NCBI RefSeq assembly: GCF_026212465.1 | Contig: NC_080057.1 | Location: 21,064,606-21,128,605 of the forward strand | Length of the DNA stretch: 64,000 nt | Direction: 5' to 3' | Source: Amaranthus tricolor | Taxonomy: Eukaryota; Streptophyta; Magnoliopsida; Caryophyllales; Amaranthaceae | Notes under the pieces: generated by a model | Databases searched by the model: none | The model's input: only the letters and a program-made list of their open reading frames with translations | Told to the model about the DNA's origin: nothing | In this document: positions 12,130-23,515 of the stretch, piece after piece | Numbering within the stretch: the first letter of the stretch is position 1 | Layout: each line of letters begins with the position of its first letter | Position numbers and translations under genes: made by a program

Positions 12130-13878
12130 ATGACAAATCAAGATTCTAGTTTAAGCTTTCTTGATCCTTCCGATCCCCTATTTCTTCATCCCGCTGATCA
12201 TCCTGGTTTATTATTGGTATCAAAACCTTTTGATGGTTCGAATTTTGGCTCATGGAAGAAATCCATGTCGATCGCCTTGTCCGCAAAGAACAAATTGCTA
12301 TTCATCAGCCCGAATTCCCAGCCTAATCCCACTGATCTAAAGTATCATCAATGGAAAAGATGCAGTGATATGGTTACTTCCTGGATTTTGAATGTCTTAT
12401 CTCACGACATCGCTGATAGTGTTCTTTATTCGAATTCCGCTCACGACATCTGGAAAGATCTTGACGATCGCTATGGCCAAGCCACTGGTGCCAAACTATT
12501 TCAATTAGAGAAAGATATTCGTTTATCAGGCCAAGGTACAAATGATATCGCTGGATACTTTACTAAATTGAAGAAAAATTGGGATGAGTTATCCACTTTA
12601 TCTTCTCTGCCCATTTGTTCTTGTGGTGCTGCACAAGCCTTGCAAAAATTTAATGAAGATCAACGCCTTATTCAATTTCTTATGGGACTCAACAGTGATT
12701 ACAACCATATCAGAGGTAATATTTTAATGATGCAACCCTTGCCTTCCATAAGTCAGGCTTATGCCCTATTATCTCAAGAAGAGAAGCAAAGAGAAGTTCA
12801 TGCCTCATCACATTTTATCACTGAATCAGCATCCATGAATGCAACAAATCATATTCAGGTTCATCCACAATTCCAACAACATAATCAAAGTCAGAAGCAA
12901 AAATTTGATGGCAAAAAGTTCATCTGCACTCACTGTAAGAAACCAGGGCATCCTGCAAGTAAATGCTACAGATTTGTTGGTTTCCCTAAGGATTTTAGGT
13001 TTACTAAAAACAAGAAATTCTCTGGTAATGTTGTGTATCAACAAGTCAATGATGTTCCTCCATCTGCAGAGACCTTCATCAACACCTGCACTTCTTGTAA
13101 CAATGACAATGGTAATCAGAACACTTCTCCAGATTTCCAATCCTGGAACTCCAACAATCATCCGCAAAATATATCTCAACCTCAGTTCCATCAACTAATG
13201 TCTATGATGAGTAATCTACAAACAAATAGTAAACCTAATACTTTACCTGGTGATAATAATACTCTTTCTTATTCTAGAGGAAACAATGGTCAGGCATTCA
13301 CAGCTGCTAATTTTTCTGGTATCACTGCATTTTCTTTTCATTCTTTCTCTGGTAATTGTACTTCTTATAATGGTTGGTCAGCTGCTGATTATACTTGGAT
13401 TATTGATACTGGTGCTAGTGATCATATGTGCCACAATGACAATTTGTTCATCCACACACACAGTCTTCCTCACGCATATCATGTTACTTTGCCAAATGGT
13501 CATGTTGTTCATGTGCATAAAGTAGGTTCTGTTCACATTCATTCTGATCTCATTCTGCATAACGTGCTCCATGTTCCTCAATTTAAGTACAACTTGCTTT
13601 CAATAGGCAAATTATGCAAGCAGTCCTCTTCTTATGCCCTTTTCACTAATTCTAAATGCTATTTTCAGGGCCCCTTAATGAAGAGGCCTCTGGAACTTGG
13701 TGAAATCCACTCTGGGCTGTATCTCCTACAACATTTTCCCACTTCTCATACTCCTAAAGAAGCCAAATCTACTGCATCTCATCCACACAAGCATTACAGA
13801 GACTCTACTCAGCTTAACACATCTTGTGATCTAGTAGATTATTTTTCACAAAATAAATGTATTCCTAATTTCTATTAA
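12130..13878 (+). CDS. Copia gag-protease, 582 aa, ending at an in-frame UAA
   Basis: N-terminal copia gag segment (HPADHPGLLLVSKPFDGSNF, about 20-45) followed by a UBN2-type gag domain (about 70-230). A CX2CX4HX4C zinc knuckle lies at residues 266-279 (12925-12966), which binds the element's RNA. The aspartic protease motif DTGA begins at residue 426 (13405). The frame stops at UAA (13876-13878), but the same frame is open directly after it and runs through integrase to RNase H, so this is one gag-pol frame with a single stop. The product would form the virus-like particle and mature it. Confidence 0.93.
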   Translation: MTNQDSSLSFLDPSDPLFLHPADHPGLLLVSKPFDGSNFGSWKKSMSIALSAKNKLLFISPNSQPNPTDLKYHQWKRCSDMVTSWILNVLSHDIADSVLYSNSAHDIWKDLDDRYGQATGAKLFQLEKDIRLSGQGTNDIAGYFTKLKKNWDELSTLSSLPICSCGAAQALQKFNEDQRLIQFLMGLNSDYNHIRGNILMMQPLPSISQAYALLSQEEKQREVHASSHFITESASMNATNHIQVHPQFQQHNQSQKQKFDGKKFICTHCKKPGHPASKCYRFVGFPKDFRFTKNKKFSGNVVYQQVNDVPPSAETFINTCTSCNNDNGNQNTSPDFQSWNSNNHPQNISQPQFHQLMSMMSNLQTNSKPNTLPGDNNTLSYSRGNNGQAFTAANFSGITAFSFHSFSGNCTSYNGWSAADYTWIIDTGASDHMCHNDNLFIHTHSLPHAYHVTLPNGHVVHVHKVGSVHIHSDLILHNVLHVPQFKYNLLSIGKLCKQSSSYALFTNSKCYFQGPLMKRPLELGEIHSGLYLLQHFPTSHTPKEAKSTASHPHKHYRDSTQLNTSCDLVDYFSQNKCIPNFY

Positions 13879-16797
13879 CTAGATAATACAAACAAAAATA
13901 TTGATGATTCTGTCTCTTCTTTTTCTATAAATAAAGCTTTGTGTAATTCTGTTAAATGTAATGAAAATGGTCTTATTTGGCACCAAAGATTGGGTCACTT
14001 GCCCTTATACAAACTCCAACAGCTTTCTTGTTTTCCTAATAATTCTATTGATACTATTAAATGCTGCAATGTTTGTCCAAAAGCTAGACAACACAGGCTA
14101 CCTTTTCCTCTCAGTCATACTCAATCTTCCCATCTTTTTGAACTTGTTCATATTGATGTTTGGGGTCCTTATCACACAGCTACTCATGGAGGATATCACT
14201 ATTTTCTCACCATAGTCGAGGATTTTAGTAGAGCTACTTGGACTCACCTCCTCAAAACCAAAAGTAATGCTTTTCCTCTTCTTCAGACTTTCACTGAAAT
14301 GATCTTTACTCAATTCAATGCCAAAATCAAAATTTTCCGATCTGACAATGCCCTTGAACTAGGGTCCAGCAGAGCTGCCACACAATTTTTTCAGTCTAAG
14401 GGCATTATTCATCAAATAAGTACTCGAGATACTCCTCAACAAAATGGCATAGTTGAGAGAAAACATCGTCACTTGCTTGAAACAGCTAGAGCCCTTTTCA
14501 TTCAATCCAAGTTACCTATCATTTTTTGGGGTGATTGCATTCTCACAGCTACTTATCTAATAAACAGGTATCCTATGCAACTCCTCCACAATAAATCCCC
14601 TTTTGAAATCCTCTTTGGTCATCCTCCATCCTATTCCCACCTACGTATTTTTGGTTGTTTATGTTATGTCTCCACTCTTAGACAAGGACGTGACAAATTT
14701 CAACCACGTGCTTCCCCTTGCATTTTCCTTAGTTATCCTTTGGGAAAGAAAGCCTATAAATTGTATAACCTAGACACTCAAAAGATACAGATATCCAGGG
14801 ATGTTGTTTTTCATGAATCGCTTTTTCCTTCTCTCAAACACATAAATTCTTACCTTCCTCATGCTTCTGACACATTTTTTGATTTTCCTTATTTTTCATC
14901 TCAGTCTATTGAATCTGTCCCTCTACATTCTCCTCTCAGTAATCTGTCCTCTCAGTCTGTTTCTCCTTCTACATCTACTTCTTCACCCACTGATCACACT
15001 ACACATACTCAAGGTCATGTCCTAAGAAGATCTGCTAGAACAACTCACCACCCTCTCTATTTGAATGATTATGTTTGCAGTCATGCTATGTTGCATTCTC
15101 CACATTCTTCTATTGTTTGCATCAATGATTGTCATCACACATTAACATCATCTTTTTCTATTCCAAATCATATATGCTGCTTAACTGACTCAACTATATA
15201 TAAGAATTTGCCTCTTTCTGATACTGAGTCACATGAACCTTCAACATATGAAGAGGCTGCTGCCATACCTGCTTGGCAAGTTGCTATGCAACAAGAGTTA
15301 TCTGCTCTTGAAGCCAATGATACTTGGGTAGAGGCTGCATTACCTAAGGGTAAAAAGCCTATTTCATGCAAATGGGTTTACAAAATAAAAAAACATGCTG
15401 ATGGAACTGTAGAGCGATACAAAAGCAGATTGGTTATCAAAGGATGTACTCAAAAAGCTGGAATAGATTACACTGAAACTTTTTCTCCAGTTGTAAAAAT
15501 GACCACCATACGAAGCCTTATTGCTACTGCGGTAAAAATGAATTGGACAATGCATCAATTAGATGTAAATAATGCATTCTTACATGGAGATTTACATGAA
15601 GATATCTACATGAAACCTCCTCCTGGATTCCTCCTTTCTGATCCCACAAAAGTTTTGAAATTAAGAAAATCCTTGTATGATCTCAAGCAAGCTTCAAGAC
15701 AATGGCATGCAAAGCTTTCTACAGCATTAAAATCAAGAGGATATATTCAATCAAAGAATGATTACTCTCTCTTTTATAAAGCAATGGGCAAGCACATCAT
15801 ATTTGTAGCAGTATACGTGGATGATATTTTACTCACTGGCAATCATTTGGAAGAAATGCACAATCTCAAAGCATTTCTGCATTCCACTTTCAAAATTAAG
15901 GATTTGGGTAATTTACATTTTTTTCTTGGCATTGAAATATTGAATGTTTCTAATGGTGTGATTATGACACAGAGGACATTTGCAGCTGAATTATTAAAGG
16001 AATTTGATCATTTCAAAGCAACTCCTGCACATTGCCCTTTGGAAACTAAAATCCAATTGAGATCAGACACTGGCAAGCCAATCCCAGATCCTAGTTTATA
16101 CAGAAAACTGATTGGTAAGTTGAATTACTTAACTAATACTAGACTTGATCTAACATATGCTGTTCAATTCTTAAGTCAGTTTTTACAAGATCCTCGAGAA
16201 CCCCACTGGCAAGCTGCTCTGCATACTTTAAGATACTTGAGTAAAGATTATAGCAAAGGCATCTTCTTCAATACCTCTGCTGACTTGCAACTTGAAGCTT
16301 ACTGTGATTCAGATTGGGCCTCTTGTCCCAATACCAGAAGGTCAGTTAGTGGATACTTTATCCTTCTAGGTGGTAGTCCCATTTCTTGGAAAAGTAAGAA
16401 GCAAAATACAGTTTCCTTAAGCTCCGCAGAGGCTGAATATAGATCAATGCGCAGAGTTACGGCTGAACTCGCATGGCTTACCAGGTTATTACATGAGTTC
16501 ACCATTCCTAATATTGTTCCTGTGCCCCTGAAGTGTGATAGCCAAGCTGCTATCTACATTGCCCGCAACCCTGTCTATCACGAGCGCACTAAACATATTG
16601 ATCTTGATTGTCATTTTGTACGGGAAAAATTGCAAGATGGTCTAATCAGTTTGTCATATGTTCCCACAAAACACCAGTTAGCTGATGTCTTCACCAAAAG
16701 TCTTCCTGGACCTGATCATCAACTTCTGCTCTCCAAGTTGGGGATGTCATCACCCTCCAACTTGCGGGGGGTGTTAAACATACTTAGGTCTTTTTAA
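13879..16797 (+). CDS. Copia integrase-reverse transcriptase-RNase H (in-frame continuation of gag-pro)
   Basis: Open in the frame of the upstream ORF. In order: gag-pre-integrase with IWHQRLGH; integrase catalytic acidic residues in HIDVWGP (Asp 14154), RSDN (Asp 14344) and GIVERK (Glu 14455), 36 residues between the last two; RT with KWVYKIKKHADG and the catalytic YVDD at 14814+1000, i.e. 15814-15825; RNase H with YCDSDWA, SLSSAEAEY and KHIDLDCHFV. The stop at 16795-16797 lies 24 bp inside the 3' LTR. No other frameshift or stop was seen over about 970 codons. There is no obvious ATG at the start of this segment, so independent initiation looks unlikely; expression would need readthrough of the UAA, or this copy is defective. 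Confidence 0.92.
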   Translation, partial: LDNTNKNIDDSVSSFSINKALCNSVKCNENGLIWHQRLGHLPLYKLQQLSCFPNNSIDTIKCCNVCPKARQHRLPFPLSHTQSSHLFELVHIDVWGPYHTATHGGYHYFLTIVEDFSRATWTHLLKTKSNAFPLLQTFTEMIFTQFNAKIKIFRSDNALELGSSRAATQFFQSKGIIHQISTRDTPQQNGIVERKHRHLLETARALFIQSKLPIIFWGDCILTATYLINRYPMQLLHNKSPFEILFGHPPSYSHLRIFGCLCYVSTLRQGRDKFQPRASPCIFLSYPLGKKAYKLYNLDTQKIQISRDVVFHESLFPSLKHINSYLPHASDTFFDFPYFSSQSIESVPLHSPLSNLSSQSVSPSTSTSSPTDHTTHTQGHVLRRSARTTHHPLYLNDYVCSHAMLHSPHSSIVCINDCHHTLTSSFSIPNHICCLTDSTIYKNLPLSDTESHEPSTYEEAAAIPAWQVAMQQELSALEANDTWVEAALPKGKKPISCKWVYKIKKHADGTVERYKSRLVIKGCTQKAGIDYTETFSPVVKMTTIRSLIATAVKMNWTMHQLDVNNAFLHGDLHEDIYMKPPPGFLLSDPTKVLKLRKSLYDLKQASRQWHAKLSTALKSRGYIQSKNDYSLFYKAMGKHIIFVAVYVDDILLTGNHLEEMHNLKAFLHSTFKIKDLGNLHFFLGIEILNVSNGVIMTQRTFAAELLKEFDHFKATPAHCPLETKIQLRSDTGKPIPDPSLYRKLIGKLNYLTNTRLDLTYAVQFLSQFLQDPREPHWQAALHTLRYLSKDYSKGIFFNTSADLQLEAYCDSDWASCPNTRRSVSGYFILLGGSPISWKSKKQNTVSLSSAEAEYRSMRRVTAELAWLTRLLHEFTIPNIVPVPLKCDSQAAIYIARNPVYHERTKHIDLDCHFVREKLQDGLISLSYVPTKHQLADVFTKSLPGPDHQLLLSKLGMSSPSNLRGVLNILRSF
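16764..16771 (+). promoter_or_regulatory. Polypurine tract
   Basis: gcgggggg directly before the 3' LTR, the expected plus-strand primer site. Confidence 0.75.
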
Positions 16798-16990
16798 ATA
16801 TTTTCAGCAATGTTTTTAGACATGTATTATTAGATTTATATATAGTCTATCTCTTGTATTTCATTTTAACACACAATATACAAAAATAAGAAAGGGGATA
16901 TACAAAATCTAAGTTTTTCCCTTCCTTTCTCTTTCTCTCCTTCTCTGATATTATCTTCTTCTTCATGAACATTGCATAATCAAATCAACA
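16772..16990 (+). repeat. 3' LTR of the young copia
   Basis: 219 bp, one difference from the 5' LTR by eye. Confidence 0.95.
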
Positions 16991-16995
16991 CTAAG

Positions 16996-18194
16996 CAAAT
17001 TCTTAGTCTTACTTTTTTAAATTTCCTTTACAAAATTATTCAGTATCTTCATCTTACCCTCATTTTTACCATCTATTTATTTTTTATTATATTCTCCATG
17101 TAGAATTTAATTTTAGGATCTTTCTACTCTTTCTATTTAGGATCTTTCTAAACATACTTTGGAAAATCATATCAAGTTTAATTAATTTTCAGCCTATATT
17201 TGCTTTGTTCCTCTTATTTAATATCATTTTATTTTGCATAACTTTTATTTTTGAAAATAAATTATTATTGAATTCTAATTTTGTTTTAATACCATTCACA
17301 CAATTTCATCTTTCTATTTTTTAATTTAAATATTTTTTTTCCATAAAAACAATTGATGCTTATTAACAGGACAAAGAAGGAGAGAACTATGTCAAAGTCT
17401 AAAAAACACTTTAGATTATTAATCAGAAAACAACTTTTATTCACTTACCAAACTCTTGAAATCCATTGCTTGTTCACAAATGTACGTCATCTTGATTCGT
17501 GACTCACGACACTCGTTTTCTTTAAAAATTTCTTGATGTCTAGTGTTAACTTTTTGACTATATTATATGGTAAAGAAGATACAACTAAGATTAGTCAAGA
17601 TAATAACAATTATAATAATATACAAATTGGGTTTATTAAGAAAATTGCCTAAATAATTTCATTGTTTTCAGATATAACAATTCTATTTTTCATTAACCAT
17701 AAAAAATACGAATTTTGGGAAAGTTTGCCGATGACATCCAAACGAGTAAAGTAATCTACTACGTAGTTAATTGTAATAAAAAAATAAAAAAATAAAAAAC
17801 AAAAAAACCTTAACCCCCATCCATTGGTGCATTGTTCTGGTGAAACCAACCCATCACAACCACGGCTCGTTTATTGCTGCCACCAATCACCATCATTTTC
17901 TCTTCCTCTTCATAATGAATCTCACAATAAGATCACTTCATCGTCATCACTTTAACAAGTTTTAGATTGTTCGTTGACTCTACCTGGAAGGGAGATTTTC
18001 GACGGGGATGGTTGTTAAAGGGAGTGCGCGTGAGACTATCTTGGAATGGGGATGTTAGGTTAGGGTGCCTGAGGTCCATATTAGGGGGTTGTTGGGTTGG
18101 GGCCATGGTGGTGGAAGGGATTGTTGCTGCCTACTAGAGATGGTAGCGTTTTAAGGGTTGTTTAATTCTATCTTTTTATTTTTTTATCCATATT
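16996..18194. other. Spacer between copia and LINE relic
   Basis: A+T-rich to about 17800. 17850-18130 is more G+C-rich (gggatggttgttaaaggg, ggttgttgggttggggcc) and may be an upstream part of the LINE or a captured fragment, but no frame holds. Confidence 0.35.
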
Positions 18195-19668
18195 TAACTT
18201 TTTCAACCAATTCGGCAATTGATCTTTTGAGAAGACTGATGGAAAAGTATAGGAAGCGTAAGAAGTAATTGCTTATGGTGTTGATCGACATGGAGAAAGC
18301 ATATGATAGCATACCACAAAGAATTGTTTGGGATAACCTCAAGAATAGAGTCTAAATGTACTTCACAAAGGTACATTGAGGCAATACAGGACATGTATAA
18401 CAGAGTTTCGACTAACATTCATACACCAGTGAGTATAACAGAGTCTTTCCCAACTAAAGTGGGACTGCATCAAGGATCAACATTAAGTCATTTCATTTTT
18501 ACGGTCATTATACAGGAAATATCTAAATTGATTTGGGACACCGTACAATAGGGTATGCTTTTCGCTCACAATATCGTTCTGGTCGCAGAAACTAAGGAGG
18601 AGGCTAATAGTAAATTAGAAGAGTGGAGGGAAATCTTAGAGGGTAGAGGGTTGTGCATAAGCTGTATGAAGACAAAATATTTGCGATGCAACTTTTGTGG
18701 ACAGAACCGTAGGTGAGCCAGAGGTGACCATAGGGGGAGAAGTTGTTGCATGTACATCAAACTCAGATATTTAGGATTGGTAATTCAGAGTAATGAGGAG
18801 ATCGGTGGAGATGTTACTCATCGTATATAAGCGGGTTGGCTTAAGTGGCGAGAAGCAACGTTGTGCTTTGTGATAAAAAGTTTCCTAGTAAATTAAAAGG
18901 TAAATTCTACTGTGTTGCAATTAGGTCGGCTTTGTTGTTTGGGACAGAATGTTGGCCCGTAAAGAAGGTTTTCGAATACAGGATGAAAGTTTCAGAAATG
19001 CGTATGCTGAGGTGGATGTGTGGTCACACAATGATGGATAGTTAGAAACCAGGATATTAAGGAGAAGTTAGAGGTTGGACCTCTCTCTGCAAAGATGCGT
19101 GAGAATAAGTTGAGATGGTTTGGGCATGTGCATAGAAAGACTTATGACGCCCCAGTGAGAAGGATCAAAAGTATCATAGTGGAGGGTAAGAGAAGTCAAG
19201 AAAGACCTAGGAGAACGTGAGAAGAACAAACTAAAGGTGATTTGCATGAATTACATCTCTCTAAGGATCTGACCAGGGATAGAGTTAGTTGGCGGCGTTT
19301 TATTCACGTCTTAGGTTACTGCCTATGTCTCACTTACCTACCGTTGTTATTGTTCCTTGCCTTTTACATATCGCTCTTTTATTGGGTTTTACCTTATTAC
19401 CTTCTTTTTTTACTTTTAGTTTTATTTTTATTTTTTTTAGGTATTTTATTTTTATTTGTTAATTATTGTTAATGGTAAATGTGTATTGTAAGTTGCAGGC
19501 TTCATGGTAGTTGCAAGTTTCATCCGTATTGAAGATCTTTCTTGAGCCGAGGGATTCTTTGACCGCATTCTCTTATATGGGTATGAGTTGCCGTTTTTCT
19601 TCTCTCCCCGGATCCTGATCATAGTTTTTCTATGAGTTGGGTACACTAGGTATGATGATGGTGATGAA
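18195..19668 (+). pseudogene. Decayed RTE-type LINE: reverse transcriptase C-terminal half and 3' tail
   Basis: Translating across frames gives non-LTR RT pieces in the right order: SAIDLLRRLMEKY (18205 on), VLIDMEKAYDSIPQRIVWD (18275 on), RYIEAIQDMYNRVSTNI, FPTKVGLHQGSTLS (18450 on), a degraded FADD equivalent (LFAHNIVLVAETKEEA near 18560), RYLG, LKGKFYCVAIRSALLFGTEC (18890 on), MRMLRWMCGHT and VSWRRFIHVL (19280 on). Stops and frameshifts separate them, so it is dead. The FADD catalytic pair reads AHN here. The 3' end has an untranslated region ending 'gatcatagtttttctatgag' and a gat-rich tail near 19650-19665 shared with several tail-only fragments in this window. Confidence 0.85.
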
Positions 19669-20399
19669 CTTTTTCAAAATAACCTAGTATTGAGATTATC
19701 GGTAACCCTAGTTCACTCATAGCAAACACCCTTTAAAGTTCGAATTATTCTTGATTAATCAAAAGCTTGAATTATTGTAGGATAATTAGGAAAATGTAAG
19801 GTTATTCTAGACAATTTTTCTTTTTGATTATGAAATATTAAGCTTTAATGTATTTAAACAAAAGTTTCCATAGAGATTATATTAGAGTTCAAATGAAAAT
19901 CCCAGTTGCATTAAAAAAAGATATGTACAGACAATAAGATAAGTAGATAACGGACAAATATATGTCCAAACTTTTGATAAAGTAGCGACAGACTAGAGAC
20001 AGAACTAATATACGCTGCTTTTTTTAAAAGAAAAAAATTAGCTACGGACTGGCCACGAAATTTGGTACTTCGTTAAATTAACTACGGTTTGGCTACGAAA
20101 TTAGTCCGTAGCTAAATTAGCGACTAACCAACTTATGTTTTGGGTCCATACCTCAATTAGCTGGGGATTAAATCCCTTCGTCGGTTCATAGCTAAAATGT
20201 TATTCCCTTTTTACAAGCAACAACATTAATTCCATTGCTAGTTCGCCGCAATTTGCAACAAACCACTTTAATTTCCTGTATATGGCTTTCAAAACACGAA
20301 AACCCCTCTATTCTCATCATCTTCTTCGATGAATTCTTTGGTTTGGAAGTAAATAAATTTTCTTTTCGTTCTTTTAGGAATTAATGGAGAATTTGATTA

Positions 20400-20840
20400 T
20401 TAAGCTACTGATGTGAAGTAGGGTGGTAGTTATGTTATCATCGCTTCATCACCTCCGGCTACTATGTCTTTCTTAGTGATAATTTGTCATGGTCATTTAA
20501 ACGACAAAGCAATCTTAGCTTATATCGTTGTAGTACTGAGGCAGAATATGATATCACAGTATTGTTAATGTCGTTCTTGAATCTTGTTGGTTACGAAACT
20601 TGTTATTTAAACTCTATTGTCCGGCCAAAATAACAACTTTATATTATTTTGACAATATTAACGCTATTTATTTATCAAGCAACTCGACTCATCATTAATG
20701 AACAAAGCACATTTGAATAGATATCCACTTTATCCGTGGAAAATATGTGCATGAGGTCAAGTAAGACGTCTTCACGTTCTCGACCGGTCAGTATCAAATT
20801 ACAGATATTTTAACAAAACGGAAACAAGTTATTTTTTTAT
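20400..20840 (+). pseudogene. Ty1/copia RNase H relic
   Basis: Fragments recognisable across frames in the order expected for copia RNase H: a GGYYVFLSDNLSWSFKRQ-like stretch (about 20425-20500), CSTEAEYD (about 20535), a degraded middle, IHFIRGKYVHEVK (about 20725-20765) and QITDILTKR (about 20795-20822). Heavily decayed, no LTRs found nearby, unrelated in sequence to the young copia. Confidence 0.65.
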
Positions 20841-21318
20841 TTGTGGTTTGTAAATCTTGTTATTCTCTCATTATTCAAGTCTCCATAATTAGACTTGTAA
20901 TAACATAACATTATATATTGAATGAAAAACTCAAGATATCAAACATTCAAGAGAAAAAATTTCTTATAGTGGACCAAAATCTGAATCACACCACGTCAAA
21001 ATATGTATCAGCTTATTATAATGCCATAAATTATGAGCTATAGTGGTAGCATCAACTGTGCGTTGTCCGCTACTTCTAGGGCTTTTAAAGAGCCATTTCT
21101 TTGATCACTTGAACATCAAAGTATGTCTAATGGCAAAAAAAAAAAAATCAAAAGAGGTGCTATATAACAAAAAATGTAACAACAAAAAATAATGTCTTTG
21201 CAAATGAAAGAAAACTTGACATACGTGACAATATGGTCATGGTCAACAGCCAGCAGTTTTCCGCATATACGTGGCAATATATATCATGATAATTTTCGCT
21301 ATATCATGAGAAAAAGTA

Positions 21319-22121
21319 TGTTGTGAATGTGCTACGGAAATAATGAAGAAACAAACACAAACAAATGCAAAGAAAAAACACCAAAAACATAGCGCATCAA
21401 TAAAGAAGCAAAAAACACGAGATATATGAGGTATCTAAGCATACCTCCCCGTCAAAACAAGTATCTTATCATTAATATACTAAAGAATATATTAATGAAT
21501 CACCTTACAAGTTTCAAGAACAACCTCTCAAAGCAAAGACCTCACCTTTAATGGTGGTCTCTCACAAACTCACTAATACAATGAAGAACTCTCTTGGAAT
21601 AAACCCTAGTGCTTCTAGTGTATTAGCTTCACTCACATAACCTTAATGATGCTCTACGAATCCTTATATAGTCATACAACATATTAGAGAACCTAGGACA
21701 AATAGCTTAAAGCCCACAAAGTTTCCCGCATAAAACAGAAACTTGTCAGTGAGTGGTCCTGTATCCCGCTCGACCCGAGCTATAGTGCTCGACCAGTCGA
21801 GCAAGCTCCCTAGACAACTGACCAAAACTAGACAATCCGCTCGATCGAGCCACACATGCTAGAACGGTCGAGCAGCCTTCAACAGTGCCCCCTGGCCTTC
21901 GTGAGTGTCGCTGCCATGCTGAGCAATATTTTCCTCTACTCATCCCTTGATCAATCCTCTTTAAGTCATCCTCATGTAACACTTGATCAAGGGACCCAAA
22001 CCTAAGTACCTCATTTGCCATGACACAACCTACACTACTCTCAAGTGTGCAAGACATAGCATGAGCAACGAGGTGCTCAAAGTCATCATCAATATTGTGG
22101 GAATTGGCTCTTGATTCAACA
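21319..22121 (-). repeat. 3' LTR of the TR-GAG element
   Basis: 803 bp; the internal gag-protease reading frame runs on into it for about 125 codons (to 21746). Confidence 0.92.
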
Positions 22122-23439
22122 ATCTCCTTCTCAAGACCAATTCCCTTACCATTATCAAATGTCACCTTCTTGGGTGACTTGCAACCATCATCAATGTGGC
22201 CTAGGCAACCACCATCAACTTGCAACATATACGAGTTGCTCTCACTCCTTCTCCCTCTTATGAGCACCATACTCCCCGTAATGACATTCAACAACCCACC
22301 ACTAGCTTTGAAGGTACATCCCTTGGACTCCAACCTACCAAGTGATATGAGGTTCCTCTCAAGCTTTGGAACATACCTCACACCACCTAGCCTTCTCTTG
22401 ACACCATCATGTGTCACAATCACAACCTCACCAATACCTTCCACCTTCACCCTTTCATCATTAAGCAAAGTGACAAGGCCTCCATCAACATAGCTAAGCT
22501 TAGCAAACTTCTCTTTCTCACAACATATATGAAATGAGCAACCGGAGTCAATCACCCATTCCTTACTACGAGTAACTCCCCCATCAATAAGAAGCGCACC
22601 ATTATAGTCATCATCCACAAAGCCTAGAGCAGCACTCCTGCTACTTTCACCATCTCTTCTTCCAACCTTTAAGTCTTTAATCTTCTTAAGGTCTTCCTTC
22701 ATCTCCTTGCACATCATTTGAATGTGCCCCTTCTTCTTACAACAGTAACACTCATTGTTACTATAGTCATTTCTCCATTGAGACTTCCCCCTTGCTTGAT
22801 AACCCTTTTCTTTTGCTCTCCCCCTTGAATCCTCACCAAATAGTGCCTCACTACTCCCGTTCTTGTCTTCCCCATCATGTCTCTCCATAAACCTATCATT
22901 CTCCCTCAACACCGCCAATACTTGATCGAGAATGATAGATTCCCTCCCAAGGAGCAACGTTTGAACTATATTCTTTTAGCTCTTAGGAAATGAAGCCAAG
23001 AGTAGTAGGGCTTTCTCCTCATCGGAAATCTTCTCATCGGCATTCAACAATTGGCACGCCAATTGATTGAATGTATTGATATGATCTTGCATACTTGTAT
23101 CATCCTCCTTCATGAGTTGATACAACTCCCATCGCAAGCATAACTTGTTGGTAAGAGACTTAGAAGCATACACCGCTTGAAGTTTCTCCAACAACACACA
23201 GGGATCGGTCTCCATCAAGTGATTGTACTTGATTTCGGGTACAACGGCAAGCCTAATGGTGCTCACCGCCTTCTTCTTCATGGCCACCCACTTTCCTTCA
23301 TCCATTGTTGTGGGCTTGCTCTTCTCAAGAGCATTATCAATACCTTTTGCACCAACAAGTCTTCTACTTTGCTCCTCTACACCAAAAAATTCATTTTTCC
23401 ATCAAACAACGGAATATGAAACTTTGCACCATCACCCAT
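21746..23439 (-). pseudogene. Copia gag-protease of the TR-GAG element, with frameshift and nonsense
   Basis: ATG at 23439 starts MGDGAKFHIPLFDGKMN; the frame then slips by one base within the A/T runs near 23390-23400 before continuing in the main frame as LEKSKPTTMDEGKW (23305 on). The UBN2-type gag is cut by one TAA after SFPKS (22976-22978) and continues in the same frame to 21746. Further landmarks are a zinc knuckle CYCCKKKGHIQMMC (about 22750-22710) and protease WVIDSGCSFHIC (about 22565-22530). Instead of integrase, the frame runs through the purine tract into the 3' LTR. It would need an autonomous partner's RT and integrase. Confidence 0.85.
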
Positions 23440-23501
23440 CTTGTTTCTCCACCAAAGACCCTAACTTTCACCCACCAAACAACCCACAAATCACACCAAA
23501 A

Positions 23502-23513
23502 GCTCTTATACCA
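23502..23513 (-). promoter_or_regulatory. Primer-binding site of the TR-GAG element
   Basis: TGGTATAAGAGC on the minus strand, one mismatch from TGGTATCAGAGC, two bases inside the 5' LTR. Confidence 0.85.
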
Positions 23514-23515
23514 AT

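Larger units (their letters stand above)
11708..16990 (+). mobile_element. Young, nearly complete Ty1/copia LTR retrotransposon, 5283 bp
   Basis: Two 219-bp LTRs (TGTTAAAC...AATCAACA) differ at a single base by eye ('gggaatatac' against 'ggggatatac'). The left LTR is followed directly by a primer-binding site for initiator tRNA-Met and the right LTR is preceded by a G-rich polypurine tract. Flanks gtaag (11703-11707) and ctaag (16991-16995) match at 4 of 5. The interior carries gag, protease, integrase, reverse transcriptase and RNase H in copia order. One difference in 219 bp implies an age near 0.2 Myr if the usual 1.3e-8 substitutions per site per year is assumed. The only obvious lesion is one in-frame stop. 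Confidence 0.97.

Noticed and set aside
13250..13581. Antisense and frame-shifted open frames inside the young copia gag (also 12826-13194, 14098-14313 and others)
   Set aside because: They overlap the domain-bearing frame, have hydrophobic or His-rich compositions typical of shadow frames, and show no domain.
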